From the NCBI RefSeq assembly GCF_006716205.1, contig NZ_VFOQ01000002.1, positions 397,551 to 461,550 of the forward strand: a DNA stretch of 64,000 nucleotides, in the 5' to 3' direction. This document shows positions 16,146 to 24,444 of this stretch, in pieces; within the stretch, counting starts at the first letter, position 1; the number at the start of each line of letters is the position of its first letter. Under the pieces are notes generated by a model, which saw only the letters and a program-made list of their open reading frames with translations, made no database searches and was not told the origin of the DNA. This DNA comes from Oryzihumus leptocrescens (GTDB lineage Bacteria > Actinomycetota > Actinomycetes > Actinomycetales > Dermatophilaceae). The translations under genes were made by a program, and so were the position numbers.

Positions 16146-17078
16146 TCAGGACCCCTTGGCCACCAGCGTCAGCAGCGTCGCCTCGGGCCGGCAGGCGAAC
16201 CGCACCGGCGCATACGGCGAGGTGCCCAGCCCGGCCGAGACCTCCATCCACGCCGCGTCCGCTGGCGCCGCCGACGACGGCAGCGAGCCCGCCCCAGGCC
16301 ACCACCGCGAGACGCCCTTGGCCCGCTTGCGGTCCAGGTCGCAGTTGGTCACCAGCGCCCCGTAGAACGGCACACAGAGCTGCCCACCATGCGTGTGGCC
16401 CGCGATGACCAGCCCGGCACCGTCGGAGGTCATCTCGTCCAGCACCCGGGTGTACGGCGCGTGCGTGACCCCGATGGTCAGCTCACCGGACGGCGTCTCC
16501 AGCTCGGAGCGACCGGGGTAGCGGTCGTAGTTCAGGTGCGGGTCGTCGACGCCGACGAAGTCCAGGTCGTGCCCGGCGACCTCCAGGGCCGCCCGGGCGT
16601 TGGTCAGGTCCACCCAGCCGGCCTTGGCGAACGCGTCGACCAGGTCGGAGGTCGGCAGTGGCTGCCCGCCCAGGCCCTTGCGGTAGCCGTTGGTCAGGTA
16701 GCGCGCCGGGTTCTTCGGCGACGGCGCGAAGTAGTCGTTCGAGCCGAGCACGAACACGCCCGGCAGCTCCAGCAGCGGCTCCATCGCCCGCACCGCGGCG
16801 GGCACCGCCTCGAGGTCGGCCAGGTTGTCGCCGGTGTTGACCACCAGGTCCGGCTCGAGCGCGGCCAGCCCGCGGACCCACTCGATCTTGCGCCGCTGCC
16901 GCGGCACGAGGTGCAGGTCGGACAGGTGCAGCACCCGCAGCGGCGCCGCCCCGTGCGGCAGCACCGGCACGGTGTAGCGGCGCAGCGTGAAGGCGTTGCG
17001 CTCGATCAGGGAGGCATAACCGAGGCCCGTCGCGCCAACGGCGAGGGCCCCGAGGGCGGTGCGCGTGAGTCCGTTCAT
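16146..17078 (-). CDS. Metallophosphoesterase, membrane-anchored
   Basis: 310 residues. An N-terminal hydrophobic stretch (ALGALAVGATGLGYASLIE) anchors it or serves as signal. The calcineurin-type metal motifs follow in order: LHLSDLHL (D-x-H), NTGDNL (GDN), LGSNDYF (normally GNHD/E, here N-D), GVTHAP, and AGHTHGGQ. Such enzymes cleave phosphodiesters or cell-wall/lipid phosphates; substrate unknown. ATG 17078 has a GAGG site; an in-frame ATG lies 9 nt earlier. In mycobacteria a homologue sits beside ponA2, as here, hinting at an envelope role. Confidence 0.85.
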   Translation of the reverse strand: MNGLTRTALGALAVGATGLGYASLIERNAFTLRRYTVPVLPHGAAPLRVLHLSDLHLVPRQRRKIEWVRGLAALEPDLVVNTGDNLADLEAVPAAVRAMEPLLELPGVFVLGSNDYFAPSPKNPARYLTNGYRKGLGGQPLPTSDLVDAFAKAGWVDLTNARAALEVAGHDLDFVGVDDPHLNYDRYPGRSELETPSGELTIGVTHAPYTRVLDEMTSDGAGLVIAGHTHGGQLCVPFYGALVTNCDLDRKRAKGVSRWWPGAGSLPSSAAPADAAWMEVSAGLGTSPYAPVRFACRPEATLLTLVAKGS

Positions 17079-17130
17079 CGCCCCCATCCTCGCAAACACC
17101 GGCCCCCGGCGGGGTGGGAGACTGCGACCC

Positions 17131-17592
17131 ATGACCGAGACCTCGCTCAAGACGACCCTCCAGACCGCGCTCACCGAGGCCATGCGTGAGCGCGACCAGG
17201 TCCGCGCCGGCACCCTGCGGATGACCCTCACGGCCGTCACCAACGAGGAGGTCTCCGGCAAGGAGGCGCGCGAGCTCTCCGACGACGAGGTGCTCAAGGT
17301 GATCACCAAGGAGGCCAAGAAGCGCCGGGAGGCGGCCACGGCATACCAGGACGCAGGGCGGGCCGAGCTCGCGGACCGCGAGCTCGCCGAGCTGACCGTG
17401 CTGGAGGCCTACCTGCCCCAGCAGCTCAGCGACGAGGAGCTCGACGCGCTGGTCGCCAAGGCGGTCCAGGACTCCGGTGCCACCGGTATGCCGCAGATGG
17501 GCCTGGTCATGAAGGCCGTCCAGCCGCTCGTGGCCGGCCGGGCCGAGGGTGGGCGCATCGCCGCCGCCGTGAAGAAGGCCCTCGCCGGCTGA
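17131..17592 (+). CDS. GatB/YqeY domain protein
   Basis: 153 residues, nearly all helical, with the YqeY/GatB tail-domain pattern: LKTTLQTALTEAMRERDQVRAGTLRM, then EVLKVITKEAKKRREAATAYQDAGR, and the closing VMKAVQPLVAGRAEGGRIAAAVKKAL. The domain binds tRNA in GatB; free-standing YqeY proteins have unclear roles. It is divergent from the phosphoesterase with only about 50 bp between, and ends before a strong terminator shared with the convergent PBP gene. Confidence 0.88.
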   Translation: MTETSLKTTLQTALTEAMRERDQVRAGTLRMTLTAVTNEEVSGKEARELSDDEVLKVITKEAKKRREAATAYQDAGRAELADRELAELTVLEAYLPQQLSDEELDALVAKAVQDSGATGMPQMGLVMKAVQPLVAGRAEGGRIAAAVKKALAG

Positions 17593-17621
17593 CCGGCTCG
17601 GGGCGCGCCCACGCCGCGTCC

Positions 17622-17669
17622 TGACGCGACAGCGCCCGCCACCTTGCTCAGGTGGCGGGCGTTGCGTCA
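17622..17669. terminator. Bidirectional terminator hairpin
   Basis: CGCCCGCCACC (17633-17643) pairs perfectly with GGTGGCGGGCG (17651-17661) around TTGCTCA, with an outer TGACGC/GCGTCA helix. It separates the convergent YqeY and PBP genes. Confidence 0.75.
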
Positions 17670-17682
17670 CTTCCTGGGCTTC

Positions 17683-20127
17683 TTACCCTTTCGGTGGCCC
17701 TGTGGTCTTTGGTGGCTTGGGGGTCGGACTTTTGGAGGGCTGGGGCGTCGTGGTCGTCGCGGTCGTCGACGGTGTCGGCGCGGCCGGAGCCTTGCCGTTG
17801 GAGTAGGTCACCACCACCGTGGAGCCCCGGACCGCCCGACTCCCGGCGCCAGGGGAGGTCGACAGCGCCGTGCCGGCCGGCTGCGCGGAGTCGACCGCCT
17901 GGCCCTTGACGCCGTTGAAGCCGGCGGCATCGATCTGCTGGATCGCCTGGTCGACCGGCAGCCCACCGACGTAGGGCACCACGATCTGGTCGCCGAACAT
18001 GACCTTGTCGCTGGCGCCGCCGAACTGCTGGACGGGCATCCCTGCGGAGGCGTCATCCATGATCGCCTTCCACGTGGGCGCGGCGACCGTGGCACCGAAG
18101 ATGATGGGGTAGAAGTGGCCCGCGAGGGTCATGTTCTTCAGCGCGCGCATGTTCTTGATGTCCGCGTCCTGGACGTTGCCGACCCACACGGCAGTGGACA
18201 GCTGCGGGGTGTAGCCGGCGAACCACGACTGGTGGTTGTTCTCCGCGGTGCCCGTCTTGCCGGCCGCCGGACGGCCGCCTGCCAGCTCGTTGCCCGCCGC
18301 GGTGCCCTCCGTCAGCACGTGCGTGAGGACCTCGGTGGTCCCGTTGGCGACGTTGGCGTCGATGGGCTTGGTGCACGTGGTCTTGCCCACCGGCAGGGTC
18401 TTGTGGTCCCAGGTGGAGACCGCCAGCACCGGCACCGGGGTGCAGTAGGTGCCCCGGGCGGCGAGCGTCGCGTAGGACGCCGCCAGCGTCAGCGGCGAGG
18501 TGTTGTCCGACCCCAGGGTGACCGGCGCGGGCCAGTTCTGGATCGGTTCACCGGTGTCGCTCCGGTGCAGGCCCATCGAGGTCATGACGTCGCGCACGTG
18601 GGTGCAGCCGAGCTTGGCCACCAGGCCTGCGAAGGCGGTGTTGATCGAGTCGGCGGCCGCCTTGACGAGGGAGATCCGGCCGACGGCTGACCCCTCGTCG
18701 TTGCGGACCGGGTAGCCCGGCGGGGCGGGGCGGCAGTTGTCGGTGTACTCGCCCGGACTGAACAGCGCGGGGATCTTCGCCGTCGCGGGCTTCGCATAGA
18801 GCGTGCTGTTGACCGGCATCCCGGCCTTCAGGGCCGCCACGACGGCATACATCTTGGCCGTGGAGCCGAACGAGAAGCCGGCGGAGCGGCCGTACTTGTA
18901 GTCCACGTTGTAGTTGAGCTCGGTGGTGCCGAAGCCCTTGCGGCCGGTGTAGTTGAAGTTCTGCGCCATGGCCAGCACCTGGCCGGTCCCGGGCTGGACG
19001 ACCGACGCGGCCGCGCCCACCCGTTCGCTGTTGCCGATCGGGACGCGGGAGACCAGCTGGCGCAGGGCGTTGTCCTGGATCCGCGGGTCGAGGGTGGTCT
19101 GGATCGTCAGGCCGCCGGTGGTGATCGCGTTGACCCGCTCCTTGACCGTCCTGCCGAGGCCGGGCTGCTCCTTGAGCCAGTTGATGACGTACTGGCAGAA
19201 GTAGTTGTACCCCGGTCGCGCCGCGGCGCAGGAGCTCTGCCCCTGGGTGACCTTGAGCGCCAGCTTGGACGCCCGGGCCTGGGTCCACTGGGCGTCGGTG
19301 ATGAGGCCGAGGTCGTGCATGCGGTCGAGCACGACGTTGCGGCGGGCCAGTGCGCGGTCGGGGTGGTGGACCGGGTCGGTGCTGGAGGGCAGCTGGACCA
19401 GCCCGGCCAGCAGCGCCGCCTGCTGCAGGTTGAGCTTGCTGGCGGGGATGCCGAAGTAGTGGTGCGACGCGGCCTCGACGCCGTAGGCCTGGTCGCCGTA
19501 GTAGACCAGGTTGAGGTAGCCCTCGAGGATCTGGTCCTTGGTCAGCTTCTTCTCCAGCGTGACCGCGAACTTGAGCTCCTGCAGCTTGCGCTGGTAGCTC
19601 TTGGCGACCGCAGCCTGGGCGGCCTCCTTGTCGTTGTTGCGCAAGGCGTTCTCCTGCAGCGTGATCTTGACGTACTGCTGCGTGAGGGTCGAGGCGCCCT
19701 GGGTGTTGCCGCCGTTGGCGTTGGAGATGAGCGCGCGGGCGATGCCGTGCAGGTCGACGCCGCCGTGCTCGTAGAAGCGGGAGTCCTCGATCGCCACCTG
19801 CGCCTGGCGCATGATCGGGGCCACCTTGGACAGCGGCACGACGATGCGGTTCTCGTCGTACGGCGTGGCGATCAGCGATCCGTCCGCGGCGAGGATCCGG
19901 GACTGCTGTGACAGCGGGGACTGCTTGAACTCACCCGGAAGGGAGTCGAAGGCCTGCACCCCCGAGCGGGCGGCGGCGCCGGTGGCGCCGGCAAGCGGCA
20001 TGACCAGCCCCGCTCCGAGCAGCCCCATGACCACCGAGGTGGCCACGAGGGCGCCGAGCAGACTGGTGATGCTGGCGAGGTTGGTGGCGCGTCCCTGCAT
20101 GCCGGCCAGCATACGTGCGGACCCCAC
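17683..20127 (-). CDS. Bifunctional class A penicillin-binding protein with PASTA domain (PonA2-type)
   Basis: 814 residues. One N-terminal membrane segment (about 20-50), then a GT51 glycosyltransferase domain with EDSRFYEHGGVD and QGASTLTQQYVK, and a transpeptidase domain with the serine motif GSTAK, SIN and KTGTAE. A single PASTA repeat follows (VVPYVGGLPVDQAIQQIDAAGF...), then a Pro/Thr/Lys-rich tail. It polymerises and cross-links peptidoglycan outside the membrane. The neighbourhood (divergent whiB, ArsA-like ATPases) matches mycobacterial ponA2. GTG 20127, ATG 20112 and ATG 20100 are all possible starts. Confidence 0.95.
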   Translation of the reverse strand: MGSARMLAGMQGRATNLASITSLLGALVATSVVMGLLGAGLVMPLAGATGAAARSGVQAFDSLPGEFKQSPLSQQSRILAADGSLIATPYDENRIVVPLSKVAPIMRQAQVAIEDSRFYEHGGVDLHGIARALISNANGGNTQGASTLTQQYVKITLQENALRNNDKEAAQAAVAKSYQRKLQELKFAVTLEKKLTKDQILEGYLNLVYYGDQAYGVEAASHHYFGIPASKLNLQQAALLAGLVQLPSSTDPVHHPDRALARRNVVLDRMHDLGLITDAQWTQARASKLALKVTQGQSSCAAARPGYNYFCQYVINWLKEQPGLGRTVKERVNAITTGGLTIQTTLDPRIQDNALRQLVSRVPIGNSERVGAAASVVQPGTGQVLAMAQNFNYTGRKGFGTTELNYNVDYKYGRSAGFSFGSTAKMYAVVAALKAGMPVNSTLYAKPATAKIPALFSPGEYTDNCRPAPPGYPVRNDEGSAVGRISLVKAAADSINTAFAGLVAKLGCTHVRDVMTSMGLHRSDTGEPIQNWPAPVTLGSDNTSPLTLAASYATLAARGTYCTPVPVLAVSTWDHKTLPVGKTTCTKPIDANVANGTTEVLTHVLTEGTAAGNELAGGRPAAGKTGTAENNHQSWFAGYTPQLSTAVWVGNVQDADIKNMRALKNMTLAGHFYPIIFGATVAAPTWKAIMDDASAGMPVQQFGGASDKVMFGDQIVVPYVGGLPVDQAIQQIDAAGFNGVKGQAVDSAQPAGTALSTSPGAGSRAVRGSTVVVTYSNGKAPAAPTPSTTATTTTPQPSKSPTPKPPKTTGPPKG

Positions 20128-20133
20128 CTGATC

Positions 20134-20147
20134 AGTGACTAGTCACT
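20134..20147. promoter_or_regulatory. 14-bp perfect palindrome between PBP and whiB
   Basis: AGTGACTAGTCACT, lying only 6 bp from the first possible PBP start and about 115 bp before whiB. The half sites GTGA and TCAC are 4 bp apart, not the 6 of Crp boxes, so a different regulator is likely. Confidence 0.45.
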
Positions 20148-20221
20148 TTGGGGGTGTCCCGAACTATCCGTCCTAGTCATGGTCCTGACCTGTGCTTGCT
20201 CCCTATCGTCGAAGCATCGAG

Positions 20222-20240
20222 AACGGACGATCTGTCCGTT
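20222..20240 (+). promoter_or_regulatory. Leader hairpin before whiB
   Basis: AACGGAC pairs with GTCCGTT around GATCT and is followed by TTTT's last bases. It ends about 20 nt before the GTG start, so it could act as an attenuator or stabilise the leader. Confidence 0.35.
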
Positions 20241-20261
20241 TTGAGAGCAGGGAGGCCAACC

Positions 20262-20594
20262 GTGACCGTCATGACTTCGCGCAGCACGAGCGCTGGAGCC
20301 GGTCGTCGCGTGTGGGTCGAGGACTGGGCTCAGCAGGGGGCTTGCGGCAAGGCCGATCCGGACGCGTTGTTCGTCCAGGGCGCCGCACAGCAGATTGCCA
20401 AGCAGATTTGCATGGGCTGCCCTGTCATCGCCGAGTGCCTCGCCGACGCGCTCGACAACCGCACCGAGTTCGGGGTGTGGGGTGGGATGACCGAGCGCGA
20501 GCGTCGGGCCCTGCTCAAGCGCCGCCCGAACGTCCCCTCCTGGCGGGCCGTCCTCGAGACCGCCCGGCTCAACGCCGACCGACCGGCCTCCTGA
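20262..20594 (+). CDS. WhiB-family redox-sensing transcription factor (WhiB4-like by position)
   Basis: 110 residues with the four iron-sulphur cysteines: one in QGACGKADPDALF, then C-x2-C-x5-C in QICMGCPVIAECL. The signature GVWGGMTERERR follows, then a basic DNA-binding tail (LLKRRPNVPSWR). WhiB proteins carry a [4Fe-4S] cluster sensitive to oxygen and NO and act with the primary sigma factor. GTG 20262 is chosen because GGAGG lies 6 nt upstream. Its divergent pairing with a PonA2-type PBP next to two ArsA-like ATPases matches mycobacterial whiB4, which suggests that subtype. Confidence 0.93.
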   Translation: MTVMTSRSTSAGAGRRVWVEDWAQQGACGKADPDALFVQGAAQQIAKQICMGCPVIAECLADALDNRTEFGVWGGMTERERRALLKRRPNVPSWRAVLETARLNADRPAS

Positions 20595-20606
20595 CCCACC
20601 GACACC

Positions 20607-20638
20607 GCGCCGCCCCGGCTCCCCGCCGCGGGCGGCGC
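20607..20638. terminator. Terminator between whiB and the ArsA-like genes
   Basis: GCGCCGCCC (20607-20615) pairs with GGGCGGCGC (20630-20638), with GACA/TGTC nearby extending the stem. The flanking genes are convergent. Confidence 0.6.
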
Positions 20639-20720
20639 TGTCGTGTGTATCCCGCGCCGCTCACCTGAGCGGGTCGCGGACCGCCCGCCTGACCGGTCCG
20701 GCCGCCCCGAGCACCCGGCG

Positions 20721-21881
20721 TCAGCCGCCGGCCAGCGACTCGCCGACCGCCCGCAGCCCCTCGAGGTCGTGGATGTCCTCGGCGGCCGCCGCCACCTGCA
20801 CCACGGGGATGCCGGGGTGGCCGGCGCTGAACCGGCGGGCCAGCCCCTGGTGGCGGGTGGCGACCTCGGCCCGGGCGGCGTGCACCCGCAGCAGGCCCTC
20901 GGTGACCTTCGCCGAGGGCGAGCCCTCCTCGGCGAGCTGCTCGGCCGCGGCGAGGGCGCGACCGCTGGAGAGCCCGGGCGCCTGCACGGCATACATGCGG
21001 TTGATGACCACCCCGGTGAGCGGCATCTGCTCCTCGGCGAGGCGGTCGACGAAGAAGGACGCCTCGCGCAGGGCGTCGCGCTCCGGCGCGGCGACCACGA
21101 GGAAGGCGGTGCCGCCCTCCTGGAGCAGGGAGTAGGTGGCCTCGGCGCGCTCGCGGAAGCCGCCGAACATCGTGTCCAGGGCCGCCACGAAGGTCTGCAC
21201 GTCGGTGAGCACCTGGGCGCCGAGGATCTTGTTCATCGTCTGGGTGACCACGCCGACCCCGGCGCTGAAGACCTTGAGGTAGGCCCGGCCGCCGGCCTTG
21301 GCCGGGGCGCTGAGCAGCCGGATGAACCGGCCGTCGAGGAACGAGCCGAGCCGCTTGGGCGCGTCGAGGAAGTCCAGCGCGGAGCGCGACGGCGGGGTGT
21401 CGACGATGATCAGGTCCCAGCTGCCGTCCTTGTCGGCCCGGGCGCGCAGCTGCCCCAGCTTCTCCATCGCCATGTACTCCTGCGTGCCGGCGAAGGAGCT
21501 GGAGACCGCCTGGTAGAAGGGGTTGGCCAGGATCTGCTCGGCCTTCTCCGGGGTGGAGTGCAGCTGCACCACCTCGTCGAAGGTGCGCTTCATGTCGAGC
21601 ATCATCGCGTCGAGGGAGCCGCCCGCGGAGTCGTCGATGCCCTTGACCGGGCGCGGGGTGTTGTCCAGCGAGGTCAGCCCCAGGGACTGGGCCAGCCGGC
21701 GGGCCGGGTCGATGGTCAGCACCACGACGTGCCGGCCCTGTTCGGCGGCCCGCAGGCCCAGTGCGGCGGCGGTGGTCGTCTTGCCGACCCCACCGGCGCC
21801 GCAGCACACGATGATCCGGGTGGCCGGGTCGGCCAGCAGCCGGTCCATGTCCAGGGGCACGGGCTTGTCCTTGGCCGCCAT
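20721..21881 (-). CDS. ArsA/GET3-like ATPase, second of a pair
   Basis: 386 residues of the anion-transporting ATPase family. Deviant Walker A CGAGGVGKTTTAA near residue 30, VVLTIDPARRLAQSLGL (switch I type), and IIVDTPPSRSALDFLDAP (switch II/Walker B). The pair with the gene at 21881-22903 equals mycobacterial Rv3679-Rv3680, where the two proteins form a complex linked to electrophile/glycerol stress tolerance. ATG 21881 overlaps the stop of the upstream partner (TGATG), so they are translated together, as expected for a heteromer. Confidence 0.9.
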   Translation of the reverse strand: MAAKDKPVPLDMDRLLADPATRIIVCCGAGGVGKTTTAAALGLRAAEQGRHVVVLTIDPARRLAQSLGLTSLDNTPRPVKGIDDSAGGSLDAMMLDMKRTFDEVVQLHSTPEKAEQILANPFYQAVSSSFAGTQEYMAMEKLGQLRARADKDGSWDLIIVDTPPSRSALDFLDAPKRLGSFLDGRFIRLLSAPAKAGGRAYLKVFSAGVGVVTQTMNKILGAQVLTDVQTFVAALDTMFGGFRERAEATYSLLQEGGTAFLVVAAPERDALREASFFVDRLAEEQMPLTGVVINRMYAVQAPGLSSGRALAAAEQLAEEGSPSAKVTEGLLRVHAARAEVATRHQGLARRFSAGHPGIPVVQVAAAAEDIHDLEGLRAVGESLAGG

Positions 21882-22903
21882 CACGCCATCCCCTGGGCGG
21901 CCAGCGCGTCGGCGAGCACCCGCACCCCGGCCGGCTCGACGCCCTCGGGCAGCACCGGCAGCCGGTAGGTGGGGCGCTTGAGCGCCAGCACGCCCTGCGC
22001 CTCCTGCCGCTCCAGGGCGACCCGGGCGGCGTGGTCGGCGGCCTCGACGAGCAGGCCGTCGACCAGGGCGTCGGTGACCTTGACCCCGGCCCGGGCCAGC
22101 TCGGCGGCGACCTCGTCGCGGGGCAGCCCGCCGTTGGCCGCCGGCACCAGCGCCTTCTCCGGCAGCGCCTCGTCGCGGACCTGGTTGATGACCACGCCCC
22201 CGACCGGCAGCCTGGCCTCGCGCAGCTCGTGCACGACGTCGACGGTCTCCTGCACCGGCATCTCCTCCAGCAGGGTCACCACGTGCACCACGGTCTGCGG
22301 TGAGCGCAGCAGGGTGGTGATCGAGTCGGCCTGCGAGCGGATCGGTCCCACCCGCGCCAGGTCGGCGACCTCGTGGTTGACGTTGAGGAAGCGCACCACC
22401 CGGCCGGTCGGCGGGGCGTCGAGCACGACGGCGTCGTAGTGCGGCGGCTCCTTGTGCCCCCGGCCCCGGGGCTCGCGCCGGCGCCGGACCGCCTCGTAGA
22501 CCTTGCCGATGAGCAGCACGTCACGCACGCCGGGGGCGATCGTCGTGGCGAAGTCGATGGCCCCGAAGCGCTCGAGCACGCTGCCGGCCCGGCCCAGCTT
22601 GTAGAAGATCTGGAGGTACTCCAGCAGCGCCGCCTTGGCGTCGACGGCCAGGCCGAAGACCTCACCGCCGTTCTCCGCGTGGGCGATCCGCGCCTCGGTT
22701 GCCGCCAGCGGGGCGACGTCGAAGGTCTGGCTGATGCCCTGCCGCCCCTCGACCTCGGCGAGCAGCACCCGCTGCCCCTGGTCGGCCAGCGCCAGCGCCA
22801 GGGCTGCGGCCACCGTCGTCTTGCCGGTGCCACCCTTGCCGGTGACGATGTGCAGGCGCACACCCTCCCAGTCGGTGTCCCGCGCGGACGCGTTGCCAGC
22901 CAT
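21881..22903 (-). CDS. ArsA/GET3-like ATPase, first of a pair
   Basis: 340 residues. Walker A GKGGTGKTTVAAALALAL near the N-terminus, EVEGRQGISQTFD, and VVLDAPPTGRVVRFL as switch II. It lacks the membrane-protein-binding methionine-rich segments of eukaryotic GET3, so it is unlikely to target tail-anchored proteins. First gene of a two-gene operon with the ATPase at 20721-21881, overlapping it by one base. Confidence 0.9.
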   Translation of the reverse strand: MAGNASARDTDWEGVRLHIVTGKGGTGKTTVAAALALALADQGQRVLLAEVEGRQGISQTFDVAPLAATEARIAHAENGGEVFGLAVDAKAALLEYLQIFYKLGRAGSVLERFGAIDFATTIAPGVRDVLLIGKVYEAVRRRREPRGRGHKEPPHYDAVVLDAPPTGRVVRFLNVNHEVADLARVGPIRSQADSITTLLRSPQTVVHVVTLLEEMPVQETVDVVHELREARLPVGGVVINQVRDEALPEKALVPAANGGLPRDEVAAELARAGVKVTDALVDGLLVEAADHAARVALERQEAQGVLALKRPTYRLPVLPEGVEPAGVRVLADALAAQGMA

Positions 22904-22913
22904 GACCGCGAGC

Positions 22914-23717
22914 CTAGCGAGCGCCGGCGAGCCCGCGTACGGCGTCCCGCACCTCGGCGAACGCCGGGTGCCCGGGGTCGATCAGCCCGAAGTGCTCACA
23001 GGCCGGTATGACGGTCAGCCGCACCGGTGCGTGCTCCCGCGGCGCACCCGCGGGCTGGCGCATCCACTGCTCGTAGGACCGGGACACCTCTACCGGCACG
23101 GTCTCGTCGTCGGCGCCGTGCAGCAGCACCACCGGGACCGCCGGGCTGAGCCGGGCCGGGTCGGCGGCGGCCCACGCGGCGTCGGTGGCGGCGTCCGGCT
23201 CCCCGCCCATGAGGCTCTGGGCCGCGTCCTCGCCCAGGTGCAGCCGGGCGGTCAGCGCCAGGTCGACGCAGCCGGCCAGCGACACCACCCCGGCGATGCC
23301 GTGCGCCCAGGGCTGCCCGGCCGCCCACGCGACGAGGTGGCCCCCGGCGGAGTGGCCCACGAGGACGACCGGGGAGGGGAGCCCGGCGTCGGCCCGGACG
23401 GCCGCGACGGCCGCGGCGACGTCCTCGGCGGTGCCCGGCCAGCCGCCACCCGGCATACCGACGCGGCGGTACTCCAGGACCGCCACGTGGAACCCGTCGT
23501 CGGCGAACGCCTGCGCCTCGCTGGCCGCGTGCGCCCGGTCGAACTCCGGCTGCCAGAACCCGCCGTGGACCACGACGACGGTGGCGTCGCGGGCCGTCCC
23601 GGAGGGCAGCCGGACGTCGTACACCTGGGCCGGGTCGGGTCCGTAGGCCTCGGTGCGGGCCGGCGGGGGAGCGGTCCTGGACAGCACCGCGCGCGGGTCG
23701 TTGGTCACGGAAGGCAT
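22914..23717 (-). CDS. Alpha/beta hydrolase (prolyl-oligopeptidase/BD-FAE-like)
   Basis: 267 residues with the alpha/beta-hydrolase fold: oxyanion-hole motif VVVHGGFWQ, nucleophile elbow VLVGHSAGGHLVAW (Ser), acid in LLHGADDETVP, and His in PACEHFGLIDP. The HGG type oxyanion hole suggests esterase or kynurenine-formamidase-like chemistry. The annotated start ATG 23717 leaves 27 bp to the divergent DUF4177 gene; the frame remains open upstream but that part is a shadow. It ends 10 bp before the ATPase start and may share its transcript. Confidence 0.85.
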   Translation of the reverse strand: MPSVTNDPRAVLSRTAPPPARTEAYGPDPAQVYDVRLPSGTARDATVVVVHGGFWQPEFDRAHAASEAQAFADDGFHVAVLEYRRVGMPGGGWPGTAEDVAAAVAAVRADAGLPSPVVLVGHSAGGHLVAWAAGQPWAHGIAGVVSLAGCVDLALTARLHLGEDAAQSLMGGEPDAATDAAWAAADPARLSPAVPVVLLHGADDETVPVEVSRSYEQWMRQPAGAPREHAPVRLTVIPACEHFGLIDPGHPAFAEVRDAVRGLAGAR

Positions 23718-23744
23718 CGTGCCAGTGGCCGCTAGAGTGCGCCC

Positions 23745-23900
23745 ATGCGCAAATGGGAGTACGCCACGGTGCCGTTGATCGTGCACGCCACCAAGCAGAT
23801 CCTCGACCAGTGGGGCGAGGACGGCTGGGAGCTGGTGCAGGTCCTGACGGGCCCCGACGGCAACGGTCTGGTGGCTTACCTGAAGCGGGAGAAGGCCTGA
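23745..23900 (+). CDS. DUF4177 domain protein
   Basis: A 51-residue protein: MRKWEYATVPL at the start, then ILDQWGEDGWELVQVLTG and an end rich in Lys. This is the compact DUF4177 beta-alpha-beta pattern (EY..VPL / GWELV). Function unknown. TAGAGT at 23733-23738 lies exactly 6 nt before the ATG, so the mRNA is probably leaderless. A homologue precedes RidA in mycobacteria. Its stop overlaps the start of a 24-codon frame (TGATG). Confidence 0.85.
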   Translation: MRKWEYATVPLIVHATKQILDQWGEDGWELVQVLTGPDGNGLVAYLKREKA

Positions 23901-23974
23901 TGAGCTTCCAATTCGACAGCGAGCGGGCATCGCAGCGAAGCGAGGAGCGGAACGAGCGCGGAGGAGCGGAATGA
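23900..23974 (+). CDS. Possible 24-residue coupling micro-ORF
   Basis: A 24-codon frame, starting MSFQFDSERASQ, fits exactly between DUF4177 and RidA, overlapping the first by 1 nt and the second by 4 nt. Most of it is built of a purine-rich repeat (GCGAAGCGAGGAGCGGAACG and a variant). It may only serve translational coupling; a functional peptide is unproven. Confidence 0.3.
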   Translation: MSFQFDSERASQRSEERNERGGAE

Positions 23975-24444
23975 GTTCAGTCGAGAAGCGCCTGGCCGAG
24001 CTGGGCCTGGACGTCCCCGACGTGCCCGCCCCGGTGGCGGCCTACGTCCCCGCGGTGCGCGACCGCAACTACATCTACACCTCCGGCCAGCTGCCGATGG
24101 TCTCCGGCCAGCTGGTCCAGACCGGCAAGGTCGGCGACGGCCACGGCCTCGTGCCGGCCGACGACGCCAAGAAGCTCGCCGAGATCTGCGCGCTCAACGC
24201 CATCGCCGCCGTGAAGTCCCAGGTCGGCGACCTCGACAAGGTCACCCGCGTCGTCAAGGTCGTCGGCTTCGTCGCCAGCGACCCCTCCTTCACCGGCCAG
24301 CCCGGCGTCATCAACGGCGCCAGCGAGCTGCTCGGCAAGGCCTTCGGCGACGCCGGCGTCCACGCCCGCTCTGCCGTGGGTGTCGCGGTGCTCCCCCTCG
24401 ACGCTCCCGTCGAGGTCGAGATCACCGTCGCAGTGCGTGACTGA
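23971..24444 (+). CDS. RidA family protein
   Basis: 157 residues of the RidA/YjgF/UK114 family: NYIYTSGQLPMVSG near the front, then NAIAAVKSQVGDLDKVTRVVKVVGFVAS, and the closing HARSAVGVAVLPLDAPVEVEITVAV with the family Arg of the active site. Trimeric RidA proteins hydrolyse reactive enamine/imine intermediates. Preceded by GGAG within the coupling repeat. Its last 23 bp overlap the 3' end of the convergent MerR gene. Confidence 0.88.
   Translation: MSSVEKRLAELGLDVPDVPAPVAAYVPAVRDRNYIYTSGQLPMVSGQLVQTGKVGDGHGLVPADDAKKLAEICALNAIAAVKSQVGDLDKVTRVVKVVGFVASDPSFTGQPGVINGASELLGKAFGDAGVHARSAVGVAVLPLDAPVEVEITVAVRD

Noticed and set aside
20134..20147. Crp site reading of the palindrome before PonA2
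   Set aside because: The GTGA and TCAC halves are 4 bp apart rather than 6, so it does not fit the Crp/GlxR box.
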